DNA of 64,000 nucleotides from contig NZ_VDFW01000030.1 of NCBI RefSeq assembly GCF_006152065.1, positions 1 through 64,000 of the forward strand, written 5' to 3'. Positions 36,785-46,043 of this stretch are shown one piece after another. Within the stretch, counting starts at the first letter, position 1, and every line of letters begins with the position of its first letter. The position numbers and the translations under genes were made by a program. Under the pieces are notes generated by a model, which saw only the letters and a list, made by a program, of their open reading frames with translations, was not told the DNA's origin and did not search any database. The DNA is from Amycolatopsis alkalitolerans. Its GTDB lineage: Bacteria > Actinomycetota > Actinomycetes > Mycobacteriales > Pseudonocardiaceae.

Positions 36785-38548
36785 ATGACGGAGTTGCGGG
36801 CCCGGCCCATCGTCCTGGGCAACCGGTACGACCTTCCGGCACGGCACCGCCGCGGCACCATGATCCTGCGGCTGACCAGGACCACCGACCACAAGGTGAT
36901 CGGGTTCCTGTACCTGTTCACCTCACTCGGGTTCTTCATGATCGGCGGGGCGATGGCCCTGCTCATGCGTGGTGAGCTCGCCAGGCCAGGGCTGCAGTTC
37001 CTGTCCAACGAGCAGTACAACCAGCTGTTCACCATGCACGGCACGATCATGCTCCTGCTGTACGCGACGCCGAACCTGTTCGCCTTCGCCAACCTGGTGC
37101 TGCCCCTGCAGATCGGCTCGCCCGACGTCGCGTTCCCGCGGCTGAACGCCCTGTCCTACTGGCTCTTCCTGTTCGGCGGGCTGATCGTGCTGTCCTCGTT
37201 CGCTACCCCGGGCGGCGCGGCCGACTTCGGCTGGACGGCGTACACCCCGCTGTCGAACTACACGCATTCGCCGGGCATCGGGGGAAACCTGTGGACAGCG
37301 GGGCTGATCGTGGCCGGGCTCGGGACCATTCTCGGCGCGGTCAACATGGTGACCACGATCGTCTGCCTGCGCTGTCCCGGGATGACCATGTGGCGGATGC
37401 CGATCTTCACCTGGAACATCCTGTTCACTTCGGTCCTGATCCTCGCGGTCTTCCCGATCCTCACCGCCGCGCTGTTCGCGCTGCTGGCCGACCGGGTGAT
37501 CGGCGCGCACCTGCTCGATCCGGAGAACGGCGGGGGGATCCTGTGGCAGCACCTGTTCTGGTTCTTCGGTCATCCCGAGGTGTACATCATCGCGCTGCCC
37601 TATTTCGGCATCGTCACCGAGATCGTTCCGGTGTTCAGCCGGAAACCCCTGTTCGGCTACCGGCTGATGGTGTTCGCGACGCTCGGGATCACCGCGCTGT
37701 CGTTCGCGGTGTGGGCGCACCACATGTTCGCGACGGGTGCCGTGCTCCTGCCGTTCTTCTCGTTCCTGACCTTCCTGATCGCGGTGCCGACCGGGATCAA
37801 GTTCTTCAACTGGATCGGCACCATGTGGAAGGGCCACATCACGTTCGAAACGCCCATGCTGTGGTCCGTCGGGTTCATGGTCACCTTCCTGCTCGGCGGG
37901 CTCACCGGGGTGATCCTGGCGTCCCCGCCGCTGGACTTCCACATCACCGACACCTACTTCGTGGTGGCGCACTTCCACTACGTGCTGTTCGGCACGATCG
38001 TGTTCGCCACCTTCGCCGGGGTGTATTTCTGGTTCCCGAAGATGACGGGGCGGATGCTTGACGAGTCGCTCGGGAAGCTGCACTTCTGGACCACGTTCAT
38101 CGGTTTCCACACGACGTTCCTGGTGCAGCACTGGCTCGGTGACATGGGCATGCCCCGCCGGTACGCCGACTACCTGCCCGGCGACGGGTTCACCACGCTG
38201 AACACCATTTCGACGATCGGCGCGTTCATCCTGGGCGCCTCGATGCTGCCGTTCGCCTACAACGTGTTACGCAGCTACCGCTTCGGCGAGCGGGTGGAGG
38301 TGGACGATCCGTGGGGCTTCGGCAACTCGCTGGAATGGGCCACCACCTGCCCGCCGCCGCGCCACAACTTCACCGAGCTGCCCAGGATCCGGAGCGAGCG
38401 GCCCGCTTTCGAACTGCACTACCCGCAACTGATCGAGCGGCTGCACGCCGAGGGGCACATCACGCTCAGCGGTAAGCCGATCCCGGTTGCCCAGACCGCC
38501 ACGACGGCGTCGGACAAGGCCGCCGACGCGAGCACGCCGCCCGAGTAG
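36785..38548 (+). CDS. ctaD: Cytochrome c oxidase subunit I
   Basis: A 587-residue aa3-type haem-copper oxidase subunit I with 12 membrane segments. FTMHGTIM carries a haem a ligand, [15 protein letters not shown] holds the Cu-B His and the cross-linked Tyr, and [11 protein letters not shown] carries the remaining haem ligands. The Glu of the D-channel is in HPE. GAGG lies upstream of the ATG. Subunits II-III are not nearby, which is common for actinobacterial ctaD; it may also be a second copy. Confidence 0.96.
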   Translation: MTELRARPIVLGNRYDLPARHRRGTMILRLTRTTDHKVIGFLYLFTSLGFFMIGGAMALLMRGELARPGLQFLSNEQYNQLFTMHGTIMLLLYATPNLFAFANLVLPLQIGSPDVAFPRLNALSYWLFLFGGLIVLSSFATPGGAADFGWTAYTPLSNYTHSPGIGGNLWTAGLIVAGLGTILGAVNMVTTIVCLRCPGMTMWRMPIFTWNILFTSVLILAVFPILTAALFALLADRVIGAHLLDPENGGGILWQHLFWFFGHPEVYIIALPYFGIVTEIVPVFSRKPLFGYRLMVFATLGITALSFAVWAHHMFATGAVLLPFFSFLTFLIAVPTGIKFFNWIGTMWKGHITFETPMLWSVGFMVTFLLGGLTGVILASPPLDFHITDTYFVVAHFHYVLFGTIVFATFAGVYFWFPKMTGRMLDESLGKLHFWTTFIGFHTTFLVQHWLGDMGMPRRYADYLPGDGFTTLNTISTIGAFILGASMLPFAYNVLRSYRFGERVEVDDPWGFGNSLEWATTCPPPRHNFTELPRIRSERPAFELHYPQLIERLHAEGHITLSGKPIPVAQTATTASDKAADASTPPE

Positions 38549-38604
38549 CGCCCATCATCTCCGGGTAGTTCCGGCACGCCAAGCCGCCTCGGGGCGGGAG
38601 CCGG

Positions 38605-39225
38605 TCAGCGGTAGAGTTTTTCCGCGTACGCGGGCCCGTAGTAGTGCTCGAGTTCGTCGAGGGAGTCGCCGGGGCGCTCCAGCGCCTTGGCGATGACCGG
38701 CCGCGGTGGTACCGAATCCGGGTGCCACGTCTCGGGCTTCCACAGCTTCGAGCGCATGAAGGCCTTGGCGCAGTGGTGGAAGACCTCCTCGATCTCGACC
38801 AGGATCGCCAGGATCGGCCGGTGGCCCTTGACGATCATGTCGTCGAAGAACGGCGCGTCACGGACGAGCCGCGCGCGGCCGTTGATACGCAGCGTGTCCC
38901 CGCGGCCGGGGATGAAGTAGAGCAGGCCGACGTGCGGGTTCGCGAGGATGTTCCGGAACCCGTCGGCGCGCTTGTTGCCGGGCCGCTCGGGGATCGCGAT
39001 CGTCGCGTCGTCGAGGACGAGCGTGAACCCGGGCGGGTCACCTTTGGGCGAGACGTCGCAGGCGCCGCGCGTATCGGCCGTGGCGATCAGGCAGAACGGT
39101 GACGCCGCGAGCCACTGCCGGTCGAGTTCGTGCAGTTTCGCGCGCTCTTTCCGGAGTGCGGCTTCGTTCGGAACGCCGATCAGCGCGCGGAGTTCTTCCT
39201 CGCTGTTAATCGCTTCGATCCCCAT
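38605..39225 (-). CDS. Pyridoxamine 5'-phosphate oxidase-like flavoprotein
   Basis: A 206-residue FMN-binding split-barrel protein. ASPFCLIATADTRGACDVSP and the NPHVGLLYFIPG segment are typical of the actinobacterial PPOX-type FMN proteins annotated after MSMEG_1061. The true reaction is unknown. The gene is convergent with ctaD and divergent from the acetyltransferase fragment. Confidence 0.85.
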   Translation of the reverse strand: MGIEAINSEEELRALIGVPNEAALRKERAKLHELDRQWLAASPFCLIATADTRGACDVSPKGDPPGFTLVLDDATIAIPERPGNKRADGFRNILANPHVGLLYFIPGRGDTLRINGRARLVRDAPFFDDMIVKGHRPILAILVEIEEVFHHCAKAFMRSKLWKPETWHPDSVPPRPVIAKALERPGDSLDELEHYYGPAYAEKLYR

Positions 39226-39248
39226 GGGGACGACAGTAGTCTGGAACG

Positions 39249-39540
39249 ATGTTCACGGTGGCCGGGGTCGAGCAGATCGACGAGCTGGTACCCGATGACG
39301 GGCCGGGGCTGCAGGCGCTGCTGGAGGCGTGCGAGGACTACGCGCGGGTGACGTCCGGCCTGCCGGTCGGTGCCGCGGATGCGCAGAGCCAGTTCCTCGC
39401 CGGGCTCGATGTCGTCCCCGAGGAGCGGAAGCATCTGCTGGGCGGCTGGATCGGCGGGCGCCTGATACTGGCGGCCGACTGCATCGAGGACTACCCGGCC
39501 GAGGGCAACGCGGCGCTCGGGCTGCTCGTCACCGCTCACC
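39249..39540 (+). pseudogene. GNAT-type acetyltransferase, 5' fragment
   Basis: About 96 codons, MFTVAGVEQIDELVPDDGP to NAALGLLVTAH, match the start of a GNAT protein up to the point where the acetyl-CoA motif should follow. From about 39540 the frame runs antisense through the 3' end of an HNH gene. No 3' half was found on the far side of that gene. It is probably broken by insertion or rearrangement. Confidence 0.7.
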
Positions 39541-40780
39541 CGATGAAGCCGTCGTTCTGTTTGACGGTGGTGGCTTCGGCCAGGGGCTCGGGTTGGTGCT
39601 GGAAGGCGTGCCCGGCCGGAGTGACGATCATCGTCGTCCCGGTGGCCGAGTCATGGTGGACATCCCATCCGGTCTTTTCGCGGAGCAGGTTGTGGTGCTG
39701 GCAGAGGGCACGGATGTTGCGGGCGCTGGTGGATCCGTTGTGGCGCCAGCGTTGCGCGTGATCGAGTTGTGCGTGGTGGGCGGGCCTGTGGCAGTGCGGC
39801 ATCCCGCATTCGCGATCCCTGGCCCGTACCAGGTCCCTGATCGCAGCTGGAGGCCTGCGAGTGGTGCGTCCGACGTCGAGGACGGCACCGGACACAGGAT
39901 CGGTGATGACCTTCTTCCAGACGCGCTGCGGGCGGTTGAGGATTTCCCGAGCGATTTCGCCGGGGATTTCACCGTGACCTTCCAGGACCGCGCCGTGTTC
40001 GGTGATGCCCAGCGCCGTGCCGATCGGCACGTGCAGGAAGACCGTACCGAGGACGTCGCTTTGATCGACGCCAAGAAGGAGCTCGGACAGCACGTCGGCG
40101 CGGAGTTGGTCGTGGGTGCGTTCATCGTGGCCTCGCTTGCGGCGTTTAACGATGGTATCCACGCGGGCGTAGATCGCCGACGCCGTTTCGGCGGGCAAAT
40201 AGGCGATGAGAGTGGCCATTGCGTCTTCTTCGTGAAGCAGCCGGACACTCCGGTCCTCCCGGCGTTTCACGGCCCGTTCGTTGGCGCCGGCACCGTCGAT
40301 ACGATGGACGAGGTCGCGGGCGGCGCGCCGGATCTGGTTGGAGTCCTTACCGGCAAGCCGGGGCGCGAGCCGGGCATCGAGTTCGCGACACTGCTCGTCC
40401 GACAAGGGCGACGTTACCTCGTACACCTTTGACGCCTTGTACATGTCGAGGTGCCCGGCGTCCATCGCAGCGAGAGTCCGAGGTAAGCGGGACAGCAGCA
40501 CGTCGGCCAGATCGACGCGCTGTGCCGCGATATGTCGTGAAATCGCCAGTTCGAGGCCGATCTCGTCGGGCACCGAGCCGTCTCGGTTCCGGATCTCGCT
40601 AAGTCGGGCGATCGCCCGGACCTGCACGGCCTGTATCCGGCACAAGGCCTGCTGTGTTGCGAGCAAACACTCCAGCGCCCGCTGATCGGAAAACGACGCG
40701 ATTTCACGCGGATCGGGCAGTGTGACGACAGTAAGCTCATTAGAACCAGTCATGTAATTATTGTATCGATAATCAAACAA
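39536..40780 (-). CDS. DUF222/HNH endonuclease (13E12 family)
   Basis: A 414-residue protein with an N-terminal helical DUF222 domain (about 25-290) and a C-terminal HNH nuclease motif in RECGMPHCHRPAHHAQLDHAQRW and NIRALCQHHNLLREKTGW. This is the actinobacterial 13E12 family, often repeated and associated with mobile or phage attachment sites in mycobacteria. Codon use is slightly less GC-rich than the neighbours, especially at the 5' end and promoter. The start may be the ATG at 40780 or 40753 (MTGSNELTV). Confidence 0.88.
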   Translation of the reverse strand: MFDYRYNNYMTGSNELTVVTLPDPREIASFSDQRALECLLATQQALCRIQAVQVRAIARLSEIRNRDGSVPDEIGLELAISRHIAAQRVDLADVLLSRLPRTLAAMDAGHLDMYKASKVYEVTSPLSDEQCRELDARLAPRLAGKDSNQIRRAARDLVHRIDGAGANERAVKRREDRSVRLLHEEDAMATLIAYLPAETASAIYARVDTIVKRRKRGHDERTHDQLRADVLSELLLGVDQSDVLGTVFLHVPIGTALGITEHGAVLEGHGEIPGEIAREILNRPQRVWKKVITDPVSGAVLDVGRTTRRPPAAIRDLVRARDRECGMPHCHRPAHHAQLDHAQRWRHNGSTSARNIRALCQHHNLLREKTGWDVHHDSATGTTMIVTPAGHAFQHQPEPLAEATTVKQNDGFIG

Positions 40781-41107
40781 ATGATCGATAAGTTACCTTG
40801 CAATTCACTGGATCGAGTGGACTCGATGGAGGGTGAGCGTTGGGGTACGCCAATTGCCTGCCGGGAAGTTGTCGATCGGGCAGTCGATGAGGTCGGGCAG
40901 GAGTTGACGGTGGTCAAACGCCTGGGTAGCGCTTATGGATCCTTGCCGGTAACGGTCGTTTCAGGATTTGCCAGCGGAAGCAGGTTCGGGTGGGTGATTG
41001 CCGCGCTCCACCGCGCGACGTTCGACCGCGAGCACGAACACGCGGCCCCCGCGCGTCCGCACTCGGCAGCGAGCCCGGAGCCGAAGCACGTCATCCGGTC
41101 GTGTGCG
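40781..41107. other. Intergenic region with no recognised gene
   Basis: The first 50 bases are AT-rich and repeat ATCGAT/ATGAT words, a likely promoter of the HNH gene. The remainder has an open plus frame without a start signal or recognised product. No 3' half of the disrupted acetyltransferase was found here. Confidence 0.45.
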
Positions 41108-41633
41108 CTAGCGCAGCCCCACGCAGTCCAGGTCCCAGAACGGGGCCGAGTACACGAGCGTTCCCGTCATCCACGGCTCGTAGCCGGGCAGGACCGCGAC
41201 CTGGAAAGCCTGCTCCGGGATCCGCGGCGACGGCGCGCGGAAGCCGAGCGCTACCGCGCTGGTGAAGCCCCGCTTTCCGTAGGACGCGGGCGAAACCCTC
41301 GAGGAACACCAGGGGAACCCCGTGTGCGGCCGCCAGCGCCGCCGCGACGAGGCGGGTGCCGATGCCGCGCCGCTGGAACTCCGGCAGGACGCCGAGCGGC
41401 GAGAGCACATAGACGTCCACCAGCCGCCGCGGTGCGTCGAGGCGGCCGGCGGAGAGCATCACGTGCCCGGCGACCTGGCCCTCCATCTCGGCGACCAGCG
41501 AGACCGGCGGGAGCGGAGCGGCGGCGGTCCGCAGCGCCGAGACGGGCAGCGGGATGCGAGGGTCGGCGAATGCGCGCTCGTGCAGGCGACCGACCGGCTC
41601 GTGATCAGCGCTGGTCTCCCGGCGGATCTCCAC
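41108..41633 (-). pseudogene. GNAT acetyltransferase with a single-base frameshift
   Basis: The first part (MEIRRETSADHEPVGRLHER to VPLVFLEG) is a normal YhbS-like GNAT domain with the acetyl-CoA motif QRRGIGTRLV. Near 41290 the frame breaks. The correct C-terminus continues one frame over as SPASYGKRGFTSAVALGF to WDLDCVGLR. Removing one T from the GGTTTCGCC run restores a protein of about 175 residues. It is either a recent pseudogene or a sequencing error. Confidence 0.8.
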
Positions 41634-41688
41634 GCGCCGAACGTAGCCGACCGGTCGCCGGGCCGCGAACGAATTGCCCGCGGCGGGA

Positions 41689-42852
41689 CTACAAGACGCC
41701 GAGCGCGAACGCCGTCGTCGTCCGGTAGGTCTGCCCCGGCCGCAGCACGGTACTCGGGAACGACGGGTGGTTCGGCGAGTCCGGGAAATGCTGGGTCTCC
41801 AGTGCGAACCCGTCGCTTTGCCGATAGACCTTGCCGCTCGTCCCGACGAGCGTGCCGTCGAGGAAGTTGCCCGAGTAGAACTGCAGCCCGGGCTGGTCCG
41901 TCAGGACCGTCAGCGCCCGCCCGCCGGCCGGATCGAAAGCGCTCGCCGCGGGCAGGAGCGAACCGGGGTGGTCGAGCACCCAGTTGAGGTCGTAGCCCTG
42001 GCCGATCAGCAGTTGCGGGTCGTGGTCCCGGATCCGTGCGCCGATCGCCGTCGGCGCACGGAAGTCGAACGGCGTGCCGTGCACGGGCGCGAGCTGCCCG
42101 GTCGGGATCTGCGTGCCGTCGGTCGGGGTGTAGCGGGCGGCACCGATCTGCAGCTTCTGGTCGTAGACGTCGCCGGAGCCCTCACCGGCGAGGTTCCAGT
42201 ACGTGTGGTTGGTCAGGTTCACCACGGTCGGCTTGTCCGTCGTGGCGGTATAGCCGATGGTCAGCCGGTTGTGCTGGTCCAAAGTGTACGTGACGGTGGC
42301 GTGCAGGGTGCCGGGGTAGCCCTGGTCGCCGTCCGGGCTGGTCAGGCTCAGCCGGAGACCGCCGCGGATCTCCGTGACGTCCCACACCTTCTGGTTGAAC
42401 CCCACCAGCCCGCCGTGCAGGCTGTTCCCGTTGTTGTTGACCGGAACGTGGTAGACTTTACCGTCCAAAGTGAACGTTCCCTTGGCGATCCGGTTGGCGT
42501 ACCGGCCGATCAGCGCCCCGAAGTACACGCCGCCGCCGGCCTGCGGGCTGTTCTTCGCGACATAGTCGGCGAGCGTCGGGAAGCCCAGTACGACGTTCGC
42601 GGTGTGGCCATGGCGATCGGGCGCCTCGAGGGTCTGGATGATCCCGCCGTAGCTGAGGATCCGGACCCTCATACCCCGCCCGGATTCCAGGGTGTAGCGA
42701 TACACGGCCTCGCCGTCGGCCTGGCCGAAGTACTCTTTGGACACCGAGGGCGGTTTGCCCGTGGCAGCGGCACTCACGCCGCCGAACCCCACCGTCGCCA
42801 AGCCCGCGGCACCGGTCGCGAGCGCGGTGCGCCGCGAGAATCTGGTCCCCAT
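41689..42852 (-). CDS. Secreted aldose 1-epimerase (galactose mutarotase)
   Basis: A 387-residue mutarotase with a Tat-type signal peptide (SRRTALATGAAG, cleavage near VSAAA) and the GalM fold: GRYANRIAKG, NNNGNSLHGG (His), TNHTYWNLAGEG (His) and LETQHFPDSPNH (Glu). It interconverts alpha and beta aldose anomers outside the membrane. It is the fourth gene in the direction of the sugar ABC transporter and is separated from it by repeat copy B. Confidence 0.92.
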   Translation of the reverse strand: MGTRFSRRTALATGAAGLATVGFGGVSAAATGKPPSVSKEYFGQADGEAVYRYTLESGRGMRVRILSYGGIIQTLEAPDRHGHTANVVLGFPTLADYVAKNSPQAGGGVYFGALIGRYANRIAKGTFTLDGKVYHVPVNNNGNSLHGGLVGFNQKVWDVTEIRGGLRLSLTSPDGDQGYPGTLHATVTYTLDQHNRLTIGYTATTDKPTVVNLTNHTYWNLAGEGSGDVYDQKLQIGAARYTPTDGTQIPTGQLAPVHGTPFDFRAPTAIGARIRDHDPQLLIGQGYDLNWVLDHPGSLLPAASAFDPAGGRALTVLTDQPGLQFYSGNFLDGTLVGTSGKVYRQSDGFALETQHFPDSPNHPSFPSTVLRPGQTYRTTTAFALGVL

Positions 42853-42863
42853 CGACCCTCCCA

Positions 42864-42956
42864 GTTACTAGTCTGACCGAAAGTAGGCGGACACGGTCCG
42901 CCGCCGACCTGCTCGGAGAAACCCGTTTCCGCCGTGGCTGCCGTCGGACTGGTGAC
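42864..42956. repeat. 93-base palindromic element, copy B
   Basis: The same length and internal hairpin as the other copies. The arms differ: GTTACTAGTCTGAC on the left and GTCGGACTGGTGAC on the right. Several changes on one side are matched on the other, so pairing is kept. It sits between the ABC ATPase stop (11 bases away) and the mutarotase start. Confidence 0.9.
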
Positions 42957-42966
42957 GATCGGCACG

Positions 42967-43737
42967 CTACGTTGCGGTATTGATCCGGTATTCGGCGTGC
43001 ACGAGCTCGAGCAGCTCGGCCACCGAGGTCTCCTTGGAAGCCTTGTCGAAGGTGATTTCGCCATGCTGCAACAGGTTCACCCGGTCGCAGACGTCGACCA
43101 CCTGGCTGTAGTTGTGCGCGATGAGGATGATCGCGATGTCGCCGCGCTGTTTGAGCTGGTCCAGCAGCCGGAGGATCAGCCCGCCTTCCTTCGCGCCCAT
43201 CGCGGCGAGCGGCTCGTCGAGCAGGAGCAGCTTCGCGTTGTTCGAATACACCGAGCGTGCGACGGCGATCGCCTGCCGCTGCCCGCCCGAGAGCTGCCCG
43301 ACCTCGGCGGTGACCGACGGGATGTTGATGCCGATCGCGTCGAGCGCCTCCCTGGCCCGCCGCTTCATCTCGCGGCGGCGCAGGAACGGCAGCGGTTTGT
43401 GCACGAGCTCCTTGTTCAGGTGCAGGTTCAGGTACACCGGCAGCTCGTTGACCATCGCGAGATCCTGGAACACCGTCTCGATGCCCAGGTTCCGCGCATA
43501 CGTCACCGACTTCAGCTGCACCGGCTGCCCTTCGAACAGGAGCCGGCCGTGGTCCGGCTGGTGATAGCCGGTCAGGATCTTGATCAGCGTGGACTTCCCG
43601 GCACCGTTGTCGCCGATGAGCCCGAGCACCTCGCCCGTGCGCACGGACAGGTTGATGTCGGTCAGCGCCCGCACGGGCCCGAACCGCTTGCTGACGTGCT
43701 CGGCCCGCATGAGCAAGGCTCCGCCATTGTCGCTCAT
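42967..43737 (-). CDS. Sugar ABC transporter ATP-binding protein (single-domain, FrcA-like)
   Basis: A 256-residue ATPase with Walker A GDNGAGKST, signature LSGGQRQAIAVARS, Walker B LLLLDEP and the H-loop IAHN. CUT2 (ribose-type) transporters usually have a double ATPase of about 500 residues; this single-domain form is like FrcA of fructose uptake in Sinorhizobium and would act as a homodimer. The ATG at 43737 overlaps the permease stop (ATGA). Confidence 0.92.
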   Translation of the reverse strand: MSDNGGALLMRAEHVSKRFGPVRALTDINLSVRTGEVLGLIGDNGAGKSTLIKILTGYHQPDHGRLLFEGQPVQLKSVTYARNLGIETVFQDLAMVNELPVYLNLHLNKELVHKPLPFLRRREMKRRAREALDAIGINIPSVTAEVGQLSGGQRQAIAVARSVYSNNAKLLLLDEPLAAMGAKEGGLILRLLDQLKQRGDIAIILIAHNYSQVVDVCDRVNLLQHGEITFDKASKETSVAELLELVHAEYRINTAT

Positions 43738-44762
43738 GAGTGCCTCCGTGCCCCGAGCCGCTTCCGGACGATCGTCAAGTAGACATTCAGCAGCGCGGCG
43801 ATCAGGATCGCGGCACCCAGCACCACGTAGAACCCGTTCGCGCTGATCCCGGTCAGGTTGAACCCGTCGTAGACCAGCCCGAGCAGCAGTGCGCCGAGGA
43901 ACGCGCCGATGACCGTGCCTGATCCGCCGAGCAGCGCGGTACCGCCGATGACCGCGGCCGCCACGCCGAAGAACATCGTGTTGAACCCGCCGTTGGTCGG
44001 GTCGTACGAACCGACGCGGGTGCCCTGCAGGATCCCGGCCAGCCCGGCCAGGCCGCCGACGATCGTGAAGCAGACGACCTTCACCCGGTCGGTCCGGATG
44101 CCGGCCTCGGCCGCGCCGATCGGGTTGCCGCCGGTGGCCTGGGTCGAGATGCCGAAGCGCGTGGTGGACAGCACCACCTGCATCACCAGCACGACGACCA
44201 CCGCCCAGAGGAACTCCGACCACCCCCAGCCGCCGAACACCGAGACCACCCAGCTGCCGGTGGGCGCGCTCACCGGCGAACCACCGGAGATGATCAGCGA
44301 AATGCCCCACAGCAGGAAAGCCATGCCCAGCGTGGTGATGAACGAAGACAGCCCGAAGATCGTGTGCACCAGCCCGTTGACGGCCCCGATCGCCGCGCTG
44401 ACCACGATCGAGCCGAGCACCGCCAGCAGCAGCGGCCACCCGTTGTTGTAGAACAGCATCAGCACGAACGGCGACAGCGTGAACACGAAACCGGCGGACA
44501 GGTCGATCTGCCCGCAGATCAGCACCATCACCTCACCCGCGCCCACGATCGCCCACGGCGCCACGTACTGCGCGATGGTGTGGTAGTTCTGCGTGGTCGA
44601 GAAGCCCGGCCCGCTGGAGAGGCTGAAGTAGATCACCGCGGCGATCGTCACCAGCAGGATGCTCAGCTCCTTGACCCGGATCAGCCCGAGCCAGAACCCG
44701 CCGTTCGACGGCGTGCCCGGCCGCGTTCGCCCCGAGCGCTTGTCGGTGACCGCATCGGTCAT
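43734..44762 (-). CDS. Sugar ABC transporter permease (RbsC/FrcC-like)
   Basis: A 342-residue permease with 9-10 membrane segments. The CUT2 signature is visible in VMVLICGQIDLSAGFVFTL and in GGSGTVIGAFLGALLLG. AGGAG lies eight bases before the ATG at 44762; a GTG at 44768 is also in frame. It forms the channel with the adjacent ATPase and lipoprotein. Confidence 0.92.
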   Translation of the reverse strand: MTDAVTDKRSGRTRPGTPSNGGFWLGLIRVKELSILLVTIAAVIYFSLSSGPGFSTTQNYHTIAQYVAPWAIVGAGEVMVLICGQIDLSAGFVFTLSPFVLMLFYNNGWPLLLAVLGSIVVSAAIGAVNGLVHTIFGLSSFITTLGMAFLLWGISLIISGGSPVSAPTGSWVVSVFGGWGWSEFLWAVVVVLVMQVVLSTTRFGISTQATGGNPIGAAEAGIRTDRVKVVCFTIVGGLAGLAGILQGTRVGSYDPTNGGFNTMFFGVAAAVIGGTALLGGSGTVIGAFLGALLLGLVYDGFNLTGISANGFYVVLGAAILIAALLNVYLTIVRKRLGARRHS

Positions 44763-44773
44763 GGGCACAACTC

Positions 44774-45871
44774 CTAGCGGGTCGAACTGGTGGCCGCCGG
44801 CAGCGGGATCGAGGCGGGCATCGGCACCAGATCGGCCTTCGTGCCGCCTTCGAACTTGCTGTTCGCGGAGACGTACGGGCCCACGTTGGCCTTGGTGACG
44901 AACGTGAGGCCGGTGTCGGTGACCGGCGGCGAGACGAGCGTGCCGGACAGCCGGAACAGGTACATGTACAGCACCGGCAGGAAACCCTGCAGATACGCGG
45001 ACTGGTCGATGGTGAAGTCCATCGCGCCGGACTGGACGCCTTTGAGCGTGTCGGAAAGGGTGTCGTACCCGCCGGCGTGCACCTTGCCCTGCAGCCCGCG
45101 GTTCGCGATCAGCTGTGCGATGGACGCGGTGCTGCCGGCGTCCACGGCGTAGATGCCCTTCGCGTCGGTGTGCCCGTCATACGCCGCGGTGATCGCGTTG
45201 AGCTCGTTGGCCTGCTCGGCGCCGGTGTTGATCGACAGCACCTGCACCCCCGGCGCCGCCTGCTTGAGCGCGTCGGTGATGCCGTCCAGCCGTGGCTGCA
45301 CATTGTTCCCGCCGGGCTGCGAGATCCCGACGAGGATGCTGCCGGAGGTGATGTCCCGCGCGATCCGCTGTCCCATCAGGAAGCCGGACTGGTAGAGGTC
45401 CTGGCCCACGTAGGTCAGCGGGTAGTTGCCGGGCGCGGTCGCGTTGTAGGCGATGACCGGGATGCCCTTGGCCAGCGCGCGCTTGGCCGGTTCGATGAAC
45501 GCGTTGCTGTCGGTCAGCGCGATCGCGATCCCGTCCACGTTGCCGTTGATGGCGGTGGAAAAGGCGTTCGCCATCTCCGAAACGTTGCCCTCGGTGGAGC
45601 CGGTCCATTGGGGATCGGGCAGCCCGAGCAGCTTCGCGGCGTCGCTCATACCGTTCTTCGTCGGCACGAAGAACGAGTTGGTGGTCACGTGATTGATGAA
45701 CGTGAACCGCCACGGCGGTGTACTCGGGAAGGAGCCGGCGCCGCCGGAGGCCGAGTTGCCCTGCACGCCGTTGCAGGCGGACAGGAGCGCGCCCGCGGCG
45801 ACCGCGCCACCACCTGCTCCGAGGAACTTCAGTGCGGCCCTTCGCGAGGTCGCGGCCTGCCCATCGCTCAT
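44774..45871 (-). CDS. Sugar ABC transporter substrate-binding lipoprotein
   Basis: A 365-residue periplasmic-binding-protein-type sugar receptor. The N-terminus combines a Tat-like SRRAALKFLG with a lipobox LLSAC (Cys33), and a Peripla_BP_4 fold follows (IAIALTDSNAF, GIPVIAYNATAPGNYPLTYVGQD). It probably binds a pentose or hexose outside the membrane. The start is the ATG at 45871; an upstream ATG at 45889 lacks a signal. Confidence 0.9.
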   Translation of the reverse strand: MSDGQAATSRRAALKFLGAGGGAVAAGALLSACNGVQGNSASGGAGSFPSTPPWRFTFINHVTTNSFFVPTKNGMSDAAKLLGLPDPQWTGSTEGNVSEMANAFSTAINGNVDGIAIALTDSNAFIEPAKRALAKGIPVIAYNATAPGNYPLTYVGQDLYQSGFLMGQRIARDITSGSILVGISQPGGNNVQPRLDGITDALKQAAPGVQVLSINTGAEQANELNAITAAYDGHTDAKGIYAVDAGSTASIAQLIANRGLQGKVHAGGYDTLSDTLKGVQSGAMDFTIDQSAYLQGFLPVLYMYLFRLSGTLVSPPVTDTGLTFVTKANVGPYVSANSKFEGGTKADLVPMPASIPLPAATSSTR

Positions 45872-45923
45872 GATCAACCACCCATCCACGTCGGCGGGGA
45901 ACCCGGGGTCTGCAAGCGTGCCT

Positions 45924-45940
45924 GAATCATTGGATGATTC
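45924..45940. promoter_or_regulatory. GntR operator (perfect palindrome)
   Basis: GAATCAT-tgg-ATGATTC is a perfect 17-base palindrome in the divergent region, 53 bases upstream of the binding-protein start. The same half-site occurs again near the gntR-like gene, as expected for a repressor acting on both promoters. Confidence 0.75.
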
Positions 45941-46007
45941 GTCGAATCCGTCAAGGTTTGATCGCGAGGAAACCAGAGATCGGGATCATCCGGGCAGGGG
46001 ATCATCA

Positions 46008-46043
46008 TTTGACTTTATGGATGTATGATTCGATGATTACTCC
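46008..46043 (+). promoter_or_regulatory. Promoter and second GntR site before the regulator gene
   Basis: TTGACT (46009-46014) and a weak GATGAT (46032-46037) are 17 bases apart and would start transcription about at the GTG at 46044, suggesting a leaderless transcript. The site ATGATT-cg-ATGATT (46025-46038) overlaps the -10 position and repeats the half-site of the nearby palindrome. Confidence 0.55.

Noticed and set aside
39536-40780. Homing endonuclease or complete mobile element
   Set aside because: There is only a DUF222/HNH gene; no intein or intron boundaries, terminal repeats or transposase were found, so I list it only as a mobile-associated gene.
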